A stretch of DNA of 7,676 nt from the NCBI GenBank assembly GCA_017414845.1, contig JAFQJY010000136.1:1-7676 (forward strand). The letters are read 5' to 3'. This stretch comes from Alphaproteobacteria bacterium (GTDB lineage: Bacteria; Pseudomonadota; Alphaproteobacteria; RF32; UBA3637). The notes under the pieces are model-generated. The model did not search any database, had not been told where the DNA came from, and saw only the letters and a program-made list of their open reading frames with translations. The translations under genes and the position numbers were made by a program. Shown one piece after another: positions 1 through 6,111 of this stretch. Numbering within the stretch: the first letter of the stretch is position 1; the number at the start of each line of letters is the position of its first letter.

Positions 1-2
1 AC

Positions 3-788
3 ACAGGATTGTCCGGCGCCGCATGGGCAACACTGGTTGCACAACTCGTCGGAGGAGGCATCGCCTTAGGATATTTTGCATCGCCATGGACTTCCTTACG
101 TTACGGAAAAGATATGTTTAAAATAAACACGGATTCCTTCAAAAAAATCCTTATCAACGGTATCCCGACACTCGGGGTTCAATTTTCCATTATCGGCATG
201 CTTTTTTTACATAATTACCAATCGCTTAAATACGGTGGTGTTGACGGACTTGCCGTTTATACTTTTATCGGGGCGATAGAGTCTCTCGGATCACTATTTA
301 TGACAGGTCTTTCTTTGGGCATACAACCGTTAGTCGCCTATCTTTACGGTCAACAAAAATTTAAAGAACAAAATATTATCGGAAATATGGGATATATCTT
401 TGCTTTTTTATCCGGCATTGTTTTGATGTGTGTATCCGTTTTTGGAAGATATACTTTTCCGACTTGGTTTAACTTATCAGGAGACGTGGCACGCATAGCC
501 TCTCACGGACTTTTAATCAGTTCTACGGCTTTTGTTTTATTGGGTATTATACGTGTCGCCGGTTTTTATTATCAGGCTACGGGGAAAATCAAAGAGGCCT
601 CTTTTCTAATTTACGGAGATGCTTGTTTCACACTTCCTTTATGTCTGTTTGTTTTACCTGTTTGGTTCGGTTTGGACGGCGTCTGGCTTGCTATGCCTGT
701 TTCACGTGTATTTCTGTTTATGTACGTCCTGTATCTTTGGTTTAAAAACAAAAATCCTCTTGTTTATTTTATACATCGCTTTAAATGA
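3..788 (+). CDS. MATE-family multidrug/cation efflux transporter, 5' partial
   Basis: C-terminal part of an inner-membrane antiporter of the MATE (NorM/MepA/DinF-like) family, which exports drugs or other organic cations using a Na+ or H+ gradient. The frame is open to the left window edge, so the TTG at 9 is probably internal rather than the true start. About 262 codons are present against a usual 440-460, so roughly helices 1-5 are missing. The fragment begins with SGAAWATLVAQ, the small-residue motif ending helix 6, followed by about six hydrophobic segments (fragment residues near 45-70, 80-113, 123-146, 162-190, 198-220 and 225-245). GIIRVAGFYYQATGK and the IGAIESLGSLFMTGLSLG stretch fit the second MATE half. 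It ends in the basic tail HRFK. No clear terminator follows before the hydrogenase promoter. The substrate cannot be read from sequence, and no link to the hydrogenase operon is evident. Confidence 0.88.
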   Translation, partial: TGLSGAAWATLVAQLVGGGIALGYFASPWTSLRYGKDMFKINTDSFKKILINGIPTLGVQFSIIGMLFLHNYQSLKYGGVDGLAVYTFIGAIESLGSLFMTGLSLGIQPLVAYLYGQQKFKEQNIIGNMGYIFAFLSGIVLMCVSVFGRYTFPTWFNLSGDVARIASHGLLISSTAFVLLGIIRVAGFYYQATGKIKEASFLIYGDACFTLPLCLFVLPVWFGLDGVWLAMPVSRVFLFMYVLYLWFKNKNPLVYFIHRFK

Positions 789-812
789 CATCTTAAAAAA
801 TATAAAATTTTC

Positions 813-841
813 TTGACTTTTATATGAGTTTTAATTATAGT
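813..841 (+). promoter_or_regulatory. Sigma-70-type promoter of the hydrogenase operon
   Basis: A -35 element TTGACT (813-818) and a -10 element TATAGT (836-841) are separated by 17 bases, an almost ideal housekeeping promoter. Transcription would start near 847-849, about 22 bases before the first ATG of the operon. It lies in the short gap after the MATE gene and is the only good promoter seen ahead of the five-gene unit. Confidence 0.75.
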
Positions 842-858
842 CGTGAAAAAAATCACGA
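841..858 (+). promoter_or_regulatory. Palindromic operator, Rex- or CRP/FNR-like, over the transcription start
   Basis: TCGTGA and its exact reverse complement TCACGA flank a six-A centre, giving a perfect 18-base palindrome. It begins at the last base of the -10 element and covers the predicted +1, a classic position for a repressor. The layout TNGTGA-N6-TCACNA matches the Rex operator form TTGTGA-N6-TCACAA except for one symmetric base per arm, and it also fits the GTGA-N6-TCAC core of CRP-type sites. Rex senses NADH/NAD+ and controls hydrogenase genes in several anaerobes. The palindrome is seen directly; the regulator is inferred. An activator of the CRP type would normally sit further upstream, so repression is the more natural reading. 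Confidence 0.6.
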
Positions 859-860
859 TA

Positions 861-866
861 TGAGGA
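861..866 (+). promoter_or_regulatory. Ribosome binding site of the first operon gene
   Basis: TGAGGA lies four bases before the ATG at 871, immediately after the palindrome. It supports this ATG as the start of the small ferredoxin. Confidence 0.65.
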
Positions 867-870
867 AATT

Positions 871-1101
871 ATGACTGTTATTAAAGTTTGTTTAGGGAGT
901 TCCTGTTACGTACGGGGAAATGATAAGATACTTTCTTTCTTAGAAGACTATATTCAAAAACACGAAAAAGACATTCAACTTGATTTACTCGGATGTCGCT
1001 GTGCTAATCTGTGTCAGGACGGTCCGAATATTTTTATTGATGATAAAAAATACTCCCGTTTAACCACGGAAGAACTGACTCAAATTTTGGAGACATTATG
1101 A
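871..1101 (+). CDS. Thioredoxin-like [2Fe-2S] ferredoxin, hydrogenase-associated (copy 1)
   Basis: Small 76-residue cytoplasmic iron-sulfur protein related to the NuoE/HymA thioredoxin-fold ferredoxins. It has the expected cysteine pattern: C7-x4-C12 in the N-terminal strand-loop (VCLGSSC) and C44-x3-C48 after the second strand (CANLC), together able to bind one [2Fe-2S] cluster. C42 is an extra cysteine next to the second pair. NuoE itself is about 160 residues; this protein is only the minimal Trx-like domain, as in stand-alone hydrogenase-linked ferredoxins. It is the first gene of the operon and its stop overlaps the next start in an ATGA, so it is probably co-translated with the sensory hydrogenase. 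A role in electron delivery to or from that protein is inference. The second copy at 3976 occupies the same position before the second hydrogenase. Confidence 0.85.
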   Translation: MTVIKVCLGSSCYVRGNDKILSFLEDYIQKHEKDIQLDLLGCRCANLCQDGPNIFIDDKKYSRLTTEELTQILETL

Positions 1102-2804
1102 ATAACGCAGGCATTGTCTACACGCTCCACAATGAATGTCAGGACTGTTACAAATGTGTCCGACGCTGTCCGGTTAAGTCTATTCGTATTCAAAACGGTC
1201 ATGCCGGTATTTTATCCGAAAAATGTATCGGTTGCGGACGATGTGTTGCCCCTTGCCCCAGTAACGCCAAAAGGGTTCGCTGTGATTTAGAGCCGGTAAA
1301 AAAACTGATTGCTTCCGGAAAAGAAGTTTATGTATCGTTAGCACCGAGTTGGCGTGCCTCTTTTCCCTGTACTTCACGTCAGATAATTGCAACTTTAAAA
1401 AAACTCGGATTTAAGGGTATCAGTGAAACGGCACTGGGCGCCCAAGAAGTTTCCATTGAAACGGCCCGACTGCTCAATCAGGCCGATGTCGGACTTGTTA
1501 TTTCAAGTGCTTGTCCCGTTATTGTTAAATATATTCGTCTTTACAAACCGGAATTGGCACGGTATATTGCGCCGATTGCTTCACCGGCACTGACACATGC
1601 TCAATTACTCAAAAAAACATTCGGAAAAGATATCGCCGTTGTCTTTATCGGTCCTTGTATTGCTAAAAAAGATGAATCTGACACGCACAAGGAACTCATT
1701 GATTTTGCTTTAACCTTTGAAGAATTAAAAATATGGCTGAAAGAAACCGACACGTCCACTGAAGAAGGGGATTGTTTGGAACACGCCTTTGTCCCGACAT
1801 ACGCTCATGAAGGAAGCCTTTACCCGATGGACGGCGGTATGTGCGAAACGATTAAAAAAATCGGCATCAAAGAAAATGTTCATTTGTGTTCTGTCTGCTC
1901 GTTGGAAAGTTTTAATTTAGCTATTGAATCTTTTTCAAAAGACAACTTAAAAAATCCTGTATTTATTGAGGCCCTTGCCTGTTTCGGCGGTTGTATGCAC
2001 GGCCCTTGTATCGCAACGGGACTTTCCGACACAAATAACATTTCCAGAGTTTTAAGACACGTCAAACACAGAGAACAAATTCCTACTCAGCCGGAAATCG
2101 TTGTTGAACAGGAATACACCCCTGCTCCCGTAGAACAAAAAACTTATTCTATGGAAGAAATCAGGGAATCTCTCCATAAAATAGGCAAATTCTTTCCGGA
2201 AGATGAACTCAATTGTGCCGGTTGCGGTTACCAAACCTGTAAAGAAATGGCTAAGGCTCTTTTAAACGGAGATGCAGAACCGTCTATGTGTGTCTCTTAC
2301 ATGCGTAAACTGGCAACAAAAAAAGCAAATGCCATGCTTAAAAACATTCCCTCTGCCATGATTGTTCTGGATAAAGACTTAAACATCTTGGAAGCCAACG
2401 AAGCATTCATCAAAATGTTTGTTACGGCGGGGCAGGAACTCTATCTTGCAAACCCTCAAAAACTCATTGGTCTGCCTATTCAGTTTTTCTTTGATGCGAA
2501 AAAGAATTTTTCCTCTGTTTTAACGGGAGGGAAAGAAATACACAAAGAAAACTATAAATATAAAAATAAGTTTTATGATCTTCATATCTTTCCTATTGAA
2601 CCCCTAATCAGTATCGGGGCAACAATAACAAACATTACCACGGCTATTCATTCCCGAGAGATTGTGGCGCAAAAAGCAAGAGAAGTTATTGATAAAAATA
2701 TCTCTACCGTTCAACAGATTGCCTGTTTGCTCGGGGAACACATGGTTCAGACAGAAACAATTTTAAACACGATTGCCCACGAATATACTTCTGACGAGGA
2801 ATAA
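1098..2804 (+). CDS. hydS: Sensory [FeFe] hydrogenase (HydS/HsfB-like, group C) with PAS domain
   Basis: 568-residue cytoplasmic protein. Domains in order: a two-cluster [4Fe-4S] ferredoxin (C14, C17, C20, C24 and C43, C46, C49, C53); an H-cluster domain (about 78-320); a further [4Fe-4S] domain (C373, C376, C381, C398); a PAS domain (about 410-515); and a helical tail. The H-cluster motifs are altered: SSACP at 136-140 replaces TSCCP, GPCIAKKDE at 185-193 replaces MPCxxKKxE, and EALACFGGC at 291-299 replaces ExMxCxGGC. The four cubane-ligand cysteines remain (C139, C187, C295, C299), but the proton-transfer cysteine is Ala138 and both conserved methionines are lost. This is the pattern described for putative H2-sensing group C enzymes such as Thermotoga HydS, which turn over slowly. 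The start overlaps the previous gene, with GGAGA at 1089-1093 as ribosome site. The phosphatase follows with no gap. Family placement is firm; H2 sensing is inferred. Confidence 0.88.
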   Translation: MNNAGIVYTLHNECQDCYKCVRRCPVKSIRIQNGHAGILSEKCIGCGRCVAPCPSNAKRVRCDLEPVKKLIASGKEVYVSLAPSWRASFPCTSRQIIATLKKLGFKGISETALGAQEVSIETARLLNQADVGLVISSACPVIVKYIRLYKPELARYIAPIASPALTHAQLLKKTFGKDIAVVFIGPCIAKKDESDTHKELIDFALTFEELKIWLKETDTSTEEGDCLEHAFVPTYAHEGSLYPMDGGMCETIKKIGIKENVHLCSVCSLESFNLAIESFSKDNLKNPVFIEALACFGGCMHGPCIATGLSDTNNISRVLRHVKHREQIPTQPEIVVEQEYTPAPVEQKTYSMEEIRESLHKIGKFFPEDELNCAGCGYQTCKEMAKALLNGDAEPSMCVSYMRKLATKKANAMLKNIPSAMIVLDKDLNILEANEAFIKMFVTAGQELYLANPQKLIGLPIQFFFDAKKNFSSVLTGGKEIHKENYKYKNKFYDLHIFPIEPLISIGATITNITTAIHSREIVAQKAREVIDKNISTVQQIACLLGEHMVQTETILNTIAHEYTSDEE

Positions 2805-3965
2805 ATGTTTATTGATATAGATTGCTCTCAAATAAAAAAATACGGGCAAAATGCCTTTGGAGATTACTTCATATCTAAAAGAGCTGACAATCAGGAACGT
2901 GTTTTAGCCGTTTTATCTGATGGTCTTGGAAGTGGTATCAAAGCAAATATCCTTTCCTGTATGACATCTACCATGCTGGTTCGTTTTATTGAAGAAGATA
3001 TTCCTATTCAAAACGCAGCGCAGATTATTATGGACTCACTTCCCGTTTGTCAAATCAGAAAAATCAGTTATGCCACTTTTTCTGCCGTTGATTGCCGTAA
3101 CGACGGTCAAGTATGGGTTGTGGAAGAAGGAAATCCCTCTTTTGTTTTAATCAGAAACGGTCAAGAAATTCCTCTTGAATCCGAAGAAATTGTTTCTCCT
3201 AAATTTCCGGACAGACACCTACATCTTTATCAGTTTAAAACAGAAGTTGACGACAGGCTCATATTTTGTTCGGACGGCGTCACACAAGCCGGTATCGGCA
3301 CAAAAGAAAATCCGTTCGGATTTAAACGCACGGGTTTAATTTCTTTTTTAAAAGAAACACTTAAAACAAAACCGGATATTTCAAGTACCGAATTGTCTCA
3401 TCTTGTTGTATTAAAAGCACAATCACTTGAACCTGAAAACAAAGCCGGTGACGATATTTCCTGTGCGGTTCTTTATTTTAGAGAACCAAGAAAATCTATT
3501 ATTTTTACAGGGCCTCCGTATAACAAAACCATGGATAACGAATACTGCCGTTCTTTTGCGCTGTTTAACGGGAAGAAGGCTATTTGCGGAGGGACAACTG
3601 CCAATTTAATCTCCCGTGAACTAAATCGTGAAATTATCAATTTACCTCATTTTGAAAGTGGCGATTTACCACCTATTGCAGAAATGGAGGGCATAGATTT
3701 ACTCACAGAAGGTATCTTAACACTCAGCAGAACCGTTGACTATTTGGAACGAGAAGAAACCTCTCATACAGACGCCGCCGGACTTTTAGTTGACTTTTTA
3801 CTCAATTCGGATATTATAGAATTTATGGTTGGCGCTATGTTAAATCAAGCACATTACGATCCTTCTCTTCCGATTGAAATAGAGGTGAGAAGAAACGTTA
3901 TTAAAAAGATGAAAAAACTCTTAGAGGAAAAGTATTTTAAACAGGTTATTATTCATTATATATAA
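2805..3965 (+). CDS. SpoIIE/PP2C-type serine/threonine phosphatase with extra C-terminal domain
   Basis: 386-residue soluble protein. Residues 1-228 form a SpoIIE-type PPM phosphatase domain. LSDGLGSG (38-44, Asp39), FCSDGVTQAG (154-163, Asp157) and AGDDISCAVLYF (214-225, Asp216/Asp217) are the metal-binding motifs, so the enzyme should be active and Mn2+/Mg2+ dependent, removing phosphate from Ser or Thr. Residues 229-386 form a second domain that I do not recognise; it contains CGGTTANLISREL (261-273) and a helical, basic end. No transmembrane segment is seen. It starts on the base after the HydS stop, with GAGGA at 2796-2800 as ribosome site, so the two are surely co-expressed. Phosphatases of this type beside PAS-containing HydS genes are known from other anaerobes, and it is the likely output partner of the sensor. 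Its target is not in the window: I see no anti-sigma kinase, anti-anti-sigma factor or serine/threonine kinase gene. Confidence 0.85.
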   Translation: MFIDIDCSQIKKYGQNAFGDYFISKRADNQERVLAVLSDGLGSGIKANILSCMTSTMLVRFIEEDIPIQNAAQIIMDSLPVCQIRKISYATFSAVDCRNDGQVWVVEEGNPSFVLIRNGQEIPLESEEIVSPKFPDRHLHLYQFKTEVDDRLIFCSDGVTQAGIGTKENPFGFKRTGLISFLKETLKTKPDISSTELSHLVVLKAQSLEPENKAGDDISCAVLYFREPRKSIIFTGPPYNKTMDNEYCRSFALFNGKKAICGGTTANLISRELNREIINLPHFESGDLPPIAEMEGIDLLTEGILTLSRTVDYLEREETSHTDAAGLLVDFLLNSDIIEFMVGAMLNQAHYDPSLPIEIEVRRNVIKKMKKLLEEKYFKQVIIHYI

Positions 3966-3970
3966 GGAGA
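3964..3970 (+). promoter_or_regulatory. Strong ribosome binding site before the second ferredoxin
   Basis: AAGGAGA lies five bases before the ATG at 3976, overlapping the phosphatase stop codon at its first bases. It is the best Shine-Dalgarno sequence in the operon and can restart translation for the catalytic hydrogenase pair. Confidence 0.7.
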
Positions 3971-3975
3971 CCGAA

Positions 3976-4233
3976 ATGAAAAAAATAAAAATACAAATCT
4001 GTCAGGGAACAACATGTTTTGTTATGGGGGGAGATATTGTCAAATCCATGTTGGATACCCTTGAAAAAAAATACGCAGATAAAATTGAAATTACCTCAGT
4101 ACGATGTTTAGGACTTTGTAATAAAAGCGACTCTTTTTCAAAAGCGCCTTATGTTTGCGTTGAGGATGAAATTATTTCTTCTGCAAATTTAGAAAAAGTA
4201 ACTCAAGCCATTGAAAGTAGATTAGAAAAATGA
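3976..4233 (+). CDS. Thioredoxin-like [2Fe-2S] ferredoxin, hydrogenase-associated (copy 2)
   Basis: 85-residue small iron-sulfur protein of the same fold as the product at 871. The ligands are C9-x4-C14 (ICQGTTC) and C44-x3-C48 (CLGLC), the NuoE-type [2Fe-2S] pattern. Compared with copy 1 it has a longer insert after the second cysteine pair (NKSDSFSKAPYV) and a longer charged C-terminal helix, so the two are diverged paralogs and not a recent duplication. It is expressed from a strong ribosome site and overlaps the catalytic hydrogenase by ATGA at 4230. It is probably the direct electron-transfer partner of that hydrogenase or a linker to another redox protein; this is inferred from position only. 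Confidence 0.85.
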   Translation: MKKIKIQICQGTTCFVMGGDIVKSMLDTLEKKYADKIEITSVRCLGLCNKSDSFSKAPYVCVEDEIISSANLEKVTQAIESRLEK

Positions 4234-5693
4234 CAACCACATCAGAACTGGAAACAAAGCGATTAAAACGTGAAGTTTTAATCCGTTTGATTAAAGCCTT
4301 TCTATCCGATAATTTTACGAAAAACACACGTTTAATACCCTATGATATGCGCCCCAAGGATGCAGAAGTTCCTTTCCGATGCTGTATTTATAAAGAACGT
4401 GAAATTCTAAGAGCCAGAACGCTCGACGGTCTTGGTTTTTCTATTGAAGATGATGACGAACAAACACTCCTTTCCGAATATGCCGAAAAAGCTCTTTCAC
4501 GGGAAGAACCGGACGCTAATCCGTTGACTGTTCTTGAAAGCGCCTGTCACAGTTGTCCGCCTTCACAAATCTATGTCACGAACCTTTGCCAAAGTTGTGT
4601 CGCACGTCCTTGTATGAAAGCCTGTCGTTTTGGTGCTATTTCCAACACGGGAGGGAAATCAGTCGTTGATACGGACAAATGTAAAAAATGCGGTTTATGT
4701 ATGTCTGCTTGTCCTTATGGAGCCATTATAAAAACAGTTGTACCTTGTGAAAATGCCTGTCCCGTAGACGCTATTGCAAAAGATGAAAACGGGACGGCTC
4801 GCATTGATGAAGCAAAGTGTATTTCCTGCGGGAAATGTGTAACAGCTTGTCCTTTCGGTGCCGTTCATGCAAAATCTCAGGTTATTGATATTCTGAAACA
4901 TATCCGTGACGGGAAAGAAGTTATTGCTCTGATTGCGCCGGCTCTTATCGGACACCTGCCCTGCACACCGGAACAAATCCAAGATGCCTTTTTAAAAATC
5001 GGCTTTTCTTATGTTTATGAAGTGGCACAAGGGGCTGACATTACAACGAAAACGGAGGCCGGCGACTTTAAAGAACGTCTTGAAGAAGGCGCTCCCTTTA
5101 TGACAACTTCCTGCTGTGCCGGTTATAATGAGTTAGTCAAAAAACACCTGCCGGAAATCAAGCCGTATGTGTCCGATGCGCATACACCTCTTTATTATAC
5201 GGCAGAAATTGCAAAAAGAGAACACCCGAATGCTGTTACGGTATTTATAAGCCCTTGTTTTGCGAAACGACGGGAAGTTCTGGATAACCCTAATGTGGAT
5301 TATCTGATGAACTTTGAAGAACTCGGCGCAACCCTTATCGCATTAGGTATCCAAATTGACACTTGCGAAGAAACAGAATTCGCCTATAAAAGTTCAAAGG
5401 AAGCACGTGAATTTGCTTTAATCGGTGGCGTTGCAAACTCTGTCCAAAGTGTTTGGCAAGGCGAAAAAGACGCTATTAAACCTGTTCTTATCAACGGGTT
5501 GGATAAAGCATCCATTCGTACACTTAAAATGTATGCCAAAACAGGAAAATGTCCGGAGGGAAATCTGATAGAAGTTATGTGTTGCCCCGGAGGGTGTATC
5601 GCAGGGAATGCTTGTCTCGGTTCTTTAAAAGATGCCTTTAAAAAGGTAAAAGATTACGGAGAAAAAGGTCCCTCTCTTGCCGATAAAGAATAA
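4230..5693 (+). CDS. [FeFe] hydrogenase, group B-like (monomeric, ferredoxin-type)
   Basis: 487-residue cytoplasmic hydrogenase that should interconvert protons and H2 with ferredoxin-type electrons. The N-terminal part (1-118) carries RCCIYKERE (50-58) and ACHSCPPSQIY, hallmarks of the group B family (TIGR04105-like, from memory), so this start is right although no Shine-Dalgarno is seen; translation probably depends on coupling through the ATGA overlap. Iron-sulfur cysteines follow at 120/123/128/132, 151/154/157/161, 173/177 and 197/200/203/207. H-cluster motifs are TSCCAGY (293-299), SPCFAKRRE (341-349) and EVMCCPGGC (448-456). Ligands C296, C343, C452 and C456 and the proton-transfer C295 are all present, so it should be catalytic, unlike the protein at 1098. 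Ser341 replaces the usual Met and Ala297-Gly-Tyr replaces Pro-x-Trp. Maturation genes hydE, hydF and hydG are not in the window. A terminator follows directly. Confidence 0.9.
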   Translation: MTTTSELETKRLKREVLIRLIKAFLSDNFTKNTRLIPYDMRPKDAEVPFRCCIYKEREILRARTLDGLGFSIEDDDEQTLLSEYAEKALSREEPDANPLTVLESACHSCPPSQIYVTNLCQSCVARPCMKACRFGAISNTGGKSVVDTDKCKKCGLCMSACPYGAIIKTVVPCENACPVDAIAKDENGTARIDEAKCISCGKCVTACPFGAVHAKSQVIDILKHIRDGKEVIALIAPALIGHLPCTPEQIQDAFLKIGFSYVYEVAQGADITTKTEAGDFKERLEEGAPFMTTSCCAGYNELVKKHLPEIKPYVSDAHTPLYYTAEIAKREHPNAVTVFISPCFAKRREVLDNPNVDYLMNFEELGATLIALGIQIDTCEETEFAYKSSKEAREFALIGGVANSVQSVWQGEKDAIKPVLINGLDKASIRTLKMYAKTGKCPEGNLIEVMCCPGGCIAGNACLGSLKDAFKKVKDYGEKGPSLADKE

Positions 5694-5697
5694 CAAG

Positions 5698-5723
5698 AAG
5701 CCATCTGAAAAGATGGCTTTTTT
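5698..5723 (+). terminator. Intrinsic terminator of the hydrogenase operon
   Basis: A perfect nine-base-pair stem (AAGCCATCT / AGATGGCTT) with a GAAA tetraloop runs into a six-T tract. It starts four bases after the hydrogenase stop codon and ends the five-gene transcript. The opposite strand lacks a T tract, so it acts in one direction. Confidence 0.92.
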
Positions 5724-6111
5724 ATACTTTGTTTTCCACTGACGGGAACATGTCAAGCGTATCTTCAAAAAGCCGTTTTAACCAGTATTTATGCCTCTTT
5801 CAATAGGATTGTCAGTTGCACATCAGTGTCTTTTAAAATAGCCTTAAAATTGAAAACTAAATGTCTTCTACTTCATGCTGTCTTAAATTTCCAAACGGGC
5901 AATCGGGCAAATTTCTTTTAAGGACAATCGTCCATTCGTCCTAACATCCACAAAATCCAATCGGGCGAAGGGGATTAAGAACGAGAGGACTTAAAAATAC
6001 TTTAACAATCGTTCGGTTATTAAACCTTGCCCTTCTTCATAAAGCATATCCGGATGTTTCCAAAGAACTCACCAATCTACTTATTGTTGTTGTCATAAAA
6101 AAAACAAACAA
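5724..6111. other. Gene-free stretch, possibly holding decayed minus-strand coding remnants
   Basis: About 390 bases without an intact gene on either strand. On the minus strand there are short protein-like open stretches: 5722-5799 (ending YWLKRLFEDTLDMFPS... and a stop that overlaps the terminator tail), 5857-5940 (DEWTIVLKRNLPDCPFGN...), and 5991-6068 (KHPDMLYEEGQGLITERLL..., another frame). The first two are in the same frame, separated by several stops. None resembles a family I know, and none has a good start, so decay of a former gene is a guess. On the minus strand, just after the CARF-HEPN stop, there is a run of eight T residues (near 6097-6104) without a convincing hairpin. The motif AATCGGGC occurs twice (near 5901 and 5959). 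No tRNA or promoter is evident. Confidence 0.35.

Noticed and set aside
619..816. Plus-strand 65-codon open frame
   Set aside because: Overlaps the MATE reading frame in another phase and only encodes a low-complexity hydrophobic shadow.
841..858. The palindrome before the operon as a transcription terminator for the MATE gene
   Set aside because: The stem is only six base pairs with no T tract after it, and it sits downstream of a good promoter, so an operator role fits better.
1180..1392. Minus-strand 70-codon open frame inside the sensory hydrogenase gene
   Set aside because: Antisense shadow of a well-supported gene; no ribosome site or recognisable domain. The shorter antisense frames at 1880-2065 and 2052-2234 were rejected for the same reason.
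3427..3609. Plus-strand 60-codon open frame inside the phosphatase gene
   Set aside because: Out-of-phase shadow; the phosphatase frame carries the conserved AGDDISCAVLYF motif here.
4695..4982. Minus-strand 95-codon open frame inside the hydrogenase gene
   Set aside because: Lies opposite the iron-sulfur cysteine motifs; its composition is explained by the real gene.
4230..5693. Reading the second hydrogenase as NADH-dependent bifurcating HydA with HydB/HydC partners
   Set aside because: No NuoF-like flavoprotein gene is present and the N-terminal RCCIYKERE region fits the group B family; the adjacent NuoE-like proteins are minimal single domains.
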